From: Chitinophagales bacterium
GTDB lineage: Bacteria; Bacteroidota; Bacteroidia; Chitinophagales; Chitinophagaceae
Reading direction: 5' to 3'
Assembly (NCBI GenBank): GCA_015655015.1
Contig: JAATFV010000033.1
Span: 1 to 32,803, forward strand
Length of the DNA stretch: 32,803 nucleotides
The position numbers and the translations under genes were made by a program. The notes under the pieces were generated by a model that had not been told where the DNA came from, did not search any database, and was given only the letters and a program-made list of their open reading frames with translations. Shown here one piece after another: positions 29,612 to 32,803 of the stretch; the first letter of the stretch is position 1, and each line of letters opens with the position of its first letter.

Positions 29612-32169
29612 AATTCCAAACAGTATGGAGGCCCCATCTCCAGCCCTCAATCAATGGAGATAGAAGGATTCGATGCCCTAATCAGCCTGGCGCTGGACAT
29701 GCGCTGGTCCTGGAGCCATGCTGCCGACGAACTATGGCAGCAGCTGGACCCGGCTCTTTGGGAACAGACTCATAGTCCATGGCTGATATTGCAAACTGCC
29801 TCCGGAGAGCAGCTTCGACGCCAGCTGACATCTCCTTCCTTTCGCGCCAAAGTGGAATCGCTGGTGCAGGCACGGGAAGAATCCGATTCTAAACCAGCCT
29901 GGTTTCAGCAGTCTCATCCGGGCGTTTCACTATCCGCCGTCGCCTATTTCAGCATGGAATTCATGTTAAGCGAAGCCCTGCCATTTATGTTGGCGGCCTG
30001 GGTAATGTTGCAGGCGATCAATTGAAGTCGGCGAGTGACCTGGGACTGCCGGTGATCGGGGTGGGACTGCTGTATCAACAGGGATATTTCCGGCAGTATA
30101 TCGATAACAATGGCGAACAACAGGCTTACAAACCTTTTAATGATCCCGGACAGCTGCCGGTAACACCGCTCCGCCTGCCAAATGGGGAATGGCTGCGCAT
30201 AGAGATCCCCTTACGCGGCTACCCGGTCTGGTTACGCGCCTGGCAAGTCCAGGTAGGACGGGTAAAGCTTTACCTCCTTGACAGCAATGACGCGGCCAAC
30301 ATACCCATTTACAGGGAGATTACCAGCGAGGTATACGGAGGCGGATCGGATATGCGGATCAAACAGGAGATCATACTGGGCATAGGGGGCTGGAGACTGC
30401 TGGAAACATTGGGCATCGCACCCGATGTCTGTCACCTCAATGAAGGTCACGCCGCCTTCGCAGTACTGGAACGCGCCCATAGCTACATGCAACGTACGGG
30501 AGAAACGTTTGAAGTGGCGTTGGCTATCACGAGGGCCGGGAACCTGTTCACCACGCACACTGCCGTAGCTGCGGGTTTCGATCATTTCACCCCTTCCCTC
30601 ATAGCGGAATACCTTAGTGAATATGCCGAAAAAAAATTAAACATATCCCTTCACGATCTGCTGGCGCTGGGCCGTCAAAATCCTGGCGACACCTCCGAAA
30701 ACTTTAATATGGCCTACCTGGCGATCCGGGGCTGCGGGAATGTCAACGGGGTCAGCCGGCTCCACGGCCAGGTGAGCCGCCATATTTTCGAGCCGCTGTT
30801 CGAACGCTGGCCCACGGAAGAAGTTCCCGTCGGTCATGTGACCAACGGAGTTCACATGCCAAGCTGGGAATCAGCCTCAGCAGATGATTGCTGGACGGAA
30901 ACCTGCGGAAAAGACCGCTGGCAAGGGACCAACGACACCCTGACACAGACACAGGACATGCTCCGGGTATCCGATAGCCGCCTATGGAAAATGCGAAACG
31001 AAGCCCGTTCGTCACTCATCGATTATATAAGACAGCGATTGGCAGCCGAAGGAGCGTCTTATGGCGTTACAGCGGAAGCGATCGGTAATACCCGGAAGAT
31101 CTTTGACCCAAATATATTGACCATTGGTTTTGCCCGCCGCTTCGTGGCCTACAAACGTCCGGACCTGCTGCTGCACGATCCCGCGCGGCTCGTCCGGTTA
31201 TTGACAAATGATAAGCAGCCCGTACAGCTCATTATTGCAGGTAAGGCGCCGCCCGCAGATCAGGGAGGAAGAGATCTCATCAGGCGCTGGGTGCAGTTCA
31301 TCCGGCAGACAGGGACTTCGCAGCACGTCATCTTCGTCAGCGATTATGATATGCTGCTGGCCGAACATTTGGTGGAAGGCATGGATGTCTGGCTCAATAC
31401 GCCTCAACGTCCCTGGGAAGCCAGCGGCACCAGTGGCATGAAAGTGCTGGTCAACGGAGGCGTAAATCTGTCGGAGCTGGATGGGTGGTGGGTGGAAGCC
31501 TATACACCCGAAGTAGGATGGGCGCTGGGCGATGGCCGGGAACATGGCAATGACCCCGGTCTGGACGCCCGGGAAGCAGAGGACCTCTTTAACCTGCTGG
31601 AAAAAGAAGTGATCCCGGACTTTTACAATCGCAACGCCGACAATATTCCTGTCTCCTGGATCGCCCGGGTACGTAAGAGCATGGCGACACTGACACCGTA
31701 TTTCTCCGCCTCCCGTACGGTACAGGAATATACGGAGAAGTACTATCTGCCTGCCGCAGACGCTTACCATACCCGCGCCGCCGCCAACGTAGCAAAAGGA
31801 AAACAGATCGTTCATTGGAAGTCTGCCATCGAATTAGCCTGGCCCAGGATCTATTTTGGAGAAGTAACCGTGAAGACAGAAGAGGCGCAACACCTGTTCG
31901 AAGTACCCGTTTTCCTGGCAGGCCTGGATCCCCATTCGGTGATGGTGGAGCTGTTCGCCCGGGAAGACCAGCCTCAGGGTAGTAAACTATTCAGGTTTGA
32001 GATGCAGCCGCTGACGTCCTCCGGTGAGGAGGCAAAAAAGGGATTTATCGTGTATAACGCGAAAGTGCCTGCGACGATACCTGCCGGAGATTATACACCC
32101 AGGCTGATACCCAGGCACGAAGGGGTATCGGTCCCCCTGGAGAATGCAAGGATTCTCTGGCAGCGGTAA
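29606..32169 (+). pseudogene. glgP: Alpha-glucan (glycogen/starch) phosphorylase, interrupted by a one-base frameshift
   Basis: Two frames together encode an alpha-glucan phosphorylase of the TIGR02094 type (DUF3417 N-terminal domain plus GT35), about 855 residues. Frame 1 (29606-30025) covers GFDALISLALDMRWSWSHAADELW to SVAYFSMEFMLSEALP and then goes out of frame. The other frame resumes at 29986 with YVGGLGNVAGDQLKSASDLG and runs to 32169. A single base is missing near 29984 (CCATTTAT where CCAATTTAT would give PIYVGG). The rest is intact, including HLNEGHAAFA, FARRFVAYKRPDL and the PLP-lysine region SGTSGMKVLVNGG. Either a recent inactivation or a sequencing error. Its role would be phosphorolysis of storage glucan. 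Confidence 0.88.
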
Positions 32170-32445
32170 CGCAGGAACTTTATAAGTACCTATGCCGGTG
32201 GCAGACCGGATCTAAGCATATAAAAAGGCGAAGGCCATCCGTCAATTCAACATTGGCAAAAATCGATGTTACAGATACTATGACCATGCCTCCCACGCCT
32301 ATTTGATCGAATAGATAAAGATTACCATATTACCCTTCGCCTGCTTTCGGAACACCTGACAGCACCTCATCTTTGAGCTCATCTGTGTCATTAAGTCAGG
32401 AGATTTTAAACATTGAGGTGCACCATCCCTCTTTTTTACAATCAT
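32170..32445. other. Intergenic stretch, no gene seen
   Basis: Between the phosphorylase stop and repeat copy B I see no convincing gene. There are short inverted repeats only: CTATT/AATAG around 32300-32315 and CTGAC/GTCAG spanning about 32357-32398. Confidence 0.5.
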
Positions 32446-32507
32446 TTTTCACGAACTTTTTTTAACTAATTAAGGATCAACAACTTTCAAAACTTTCACA
32501 CTAACCC
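32446..32507. repeat. 62-bp dispersed repeat, copy B
   Basis: Ungapped match to 2792-2853 (52 of 62 identical), with identical first ten and last 23 bases. It sits 20 bp beyond the stop of the probable transposase remnant at the right edge, which makes an IS-end or IS-associated origin possible. Confidence 0.7.
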
Positions 32508-32527
32508 CCAATGTCATTGACTTAAGG

Positions 32528-32803
32528 TTAAACGGGTTTATAATTCATATAATACTTTCTTTTGGGCCGATGGTTTCGGGTGTATTTTCTGTTAAGCCTT
32601 ATGGGTTCGGTTATTTTGGCCATTCGGGTATAAAACCGATCAATAGCCGTACTGGCTTTATCGGTCAAAAAAAAAAGACACAACGGCCCTTTTCAGGGTA
32701 GCAATGGCTTCTATGATGTTGGCCTGGTGCCGATACTTCACTTTGACCGGCTTTTTCTTCAAGGCCTCATTGAGCGGTTTTATAGCCGCGGCTGTCAGGT
32801 TCA
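32528..32803 (-). pseudogene. 3' end of a probable IS transposase gene, frameshifted at an A10 run (truncated by window edge)
   Basis: On the minus strand the frame from the edge reads NLTAAAIKPLNEALKKKP and on to IIEAIATLKRAVVSFFF, then stops. A second frame continues TDKASTAIDRFYTRMAKITEP, IRLNRKYTRNHRPKRKYYMN and ends YKPV at 32528-32530. The two join if the ten-base A-run at 32667-32676 (T-run in the mRNA sense) had nine bases. The basic, Arg/Lys/Tyr-rich end and the helical LKRAV...FY..M region resemble the C-terminus of a transposase, but I cannot name the family. It could be inactivated or use slippage at the homopolymer. Confidence 0.4.

Noticed and set aside
30022..32169. Separate 715-residue phosphorylase starting with TTG at 30022
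   Set aside because: Conserved sequence continues upstream to 29986 in the same frame without a start and then joins the first frame; it is one frameshifted gene.
32200..32312. Short plus-strand frame reading AYKKAKAIRQFNIG and on
   Set aside because: Only about 32 codons, no start codon, no recognised family; may be a gene scrap but cannot be supported.

Overview
The window looks like chromosomal DNA from a member of the Bacteroidota, most likely the Chitinophagaceae or a close relative. This rests on gene content: GldB, a bat/MoxR cluster, a group II GGGPS, a DUF2490 barrel, and the Bacteroidota-type arginine cluster with an argF'-like transcarbamylase. It also rests on promoters of the form TTG-N17-23-TAnnTTTG and on the general lack of Shine-Dalgarno sequences. 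GC content is moderate, roughly half. All calls come from reading the sequence; no database search was run.

Layout. (1) 1-306 is the 3' end of an AI-2E family exporter, convergent with a six-gene minus-strand run: moxR, a DUF58 gene, a BatD-like gene, batA, a small lipoprotein gene and rsgA (5962 down to 300). (2) 6150-7232 holds two tandem paralogous small lipoprotein genes. (3) 7294-10433 has nadE and gldB, divergent. (4) 10478-12479 has a fatty-acid desaturase, a YcxB-like membrane protein and a 38-residue lipoprotein followed by a strong terminator. (5) 12651-16118 is a large class II (B12-dependent) ribonucleotide reductase. (6) 16480-19444 has a DUF2490 outer-membrane protein, a small GNAT protein, GGGPS and an exported DinB-like protein. 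(7) 19628-29349 is a nine-gene arginine operon: GNAT N-acyltransferase, argG, cupin, argC, argD, argF', argB, argE, argH. It is preceded by a long leader with a 42-codon ORF and two hairpins ending in a T-run. (8) 29606-32169 is an alpha-glucan phosphorylase gene broken by a one-base frameshift. (9) The right edge holds the frameshifted 3' end of a probable insertion-sequence gene.

The arginine operon runs from glutamate to arginine through N-acylated intermediates. The transcarbamylase has Val90 where Xanthomonas AOTCase has Glu92 and Bacteroides SOTCase has Pro90. This predicts succinylated rather than acetylated intermediates, so the GNAT, ArgB, ArgC, ArgD and ArgE names should be read as N-acyl (possibly N-succinyl) enzymes.

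The most unusual feature is a family of short palindromic elements with a core like CCCCCTTTAGGGGG. Three copies lie in frame at the very 5' ends of three successive arginine-operon genes (argG, cupin, argC) and add related N-terminal peptides of the type SELPDSPFRGPGG. Another forms the cupin stop codon, one lies between the GNAT gene and argG, and one is translated inside the interdomain linker of NadE. They resemble in behaviour the protein-invading palindromic elements described in Rickettsia. Several housekeeping proteins here also carry other Gly/Ala/Pro-rich in-frame insertions in loops.
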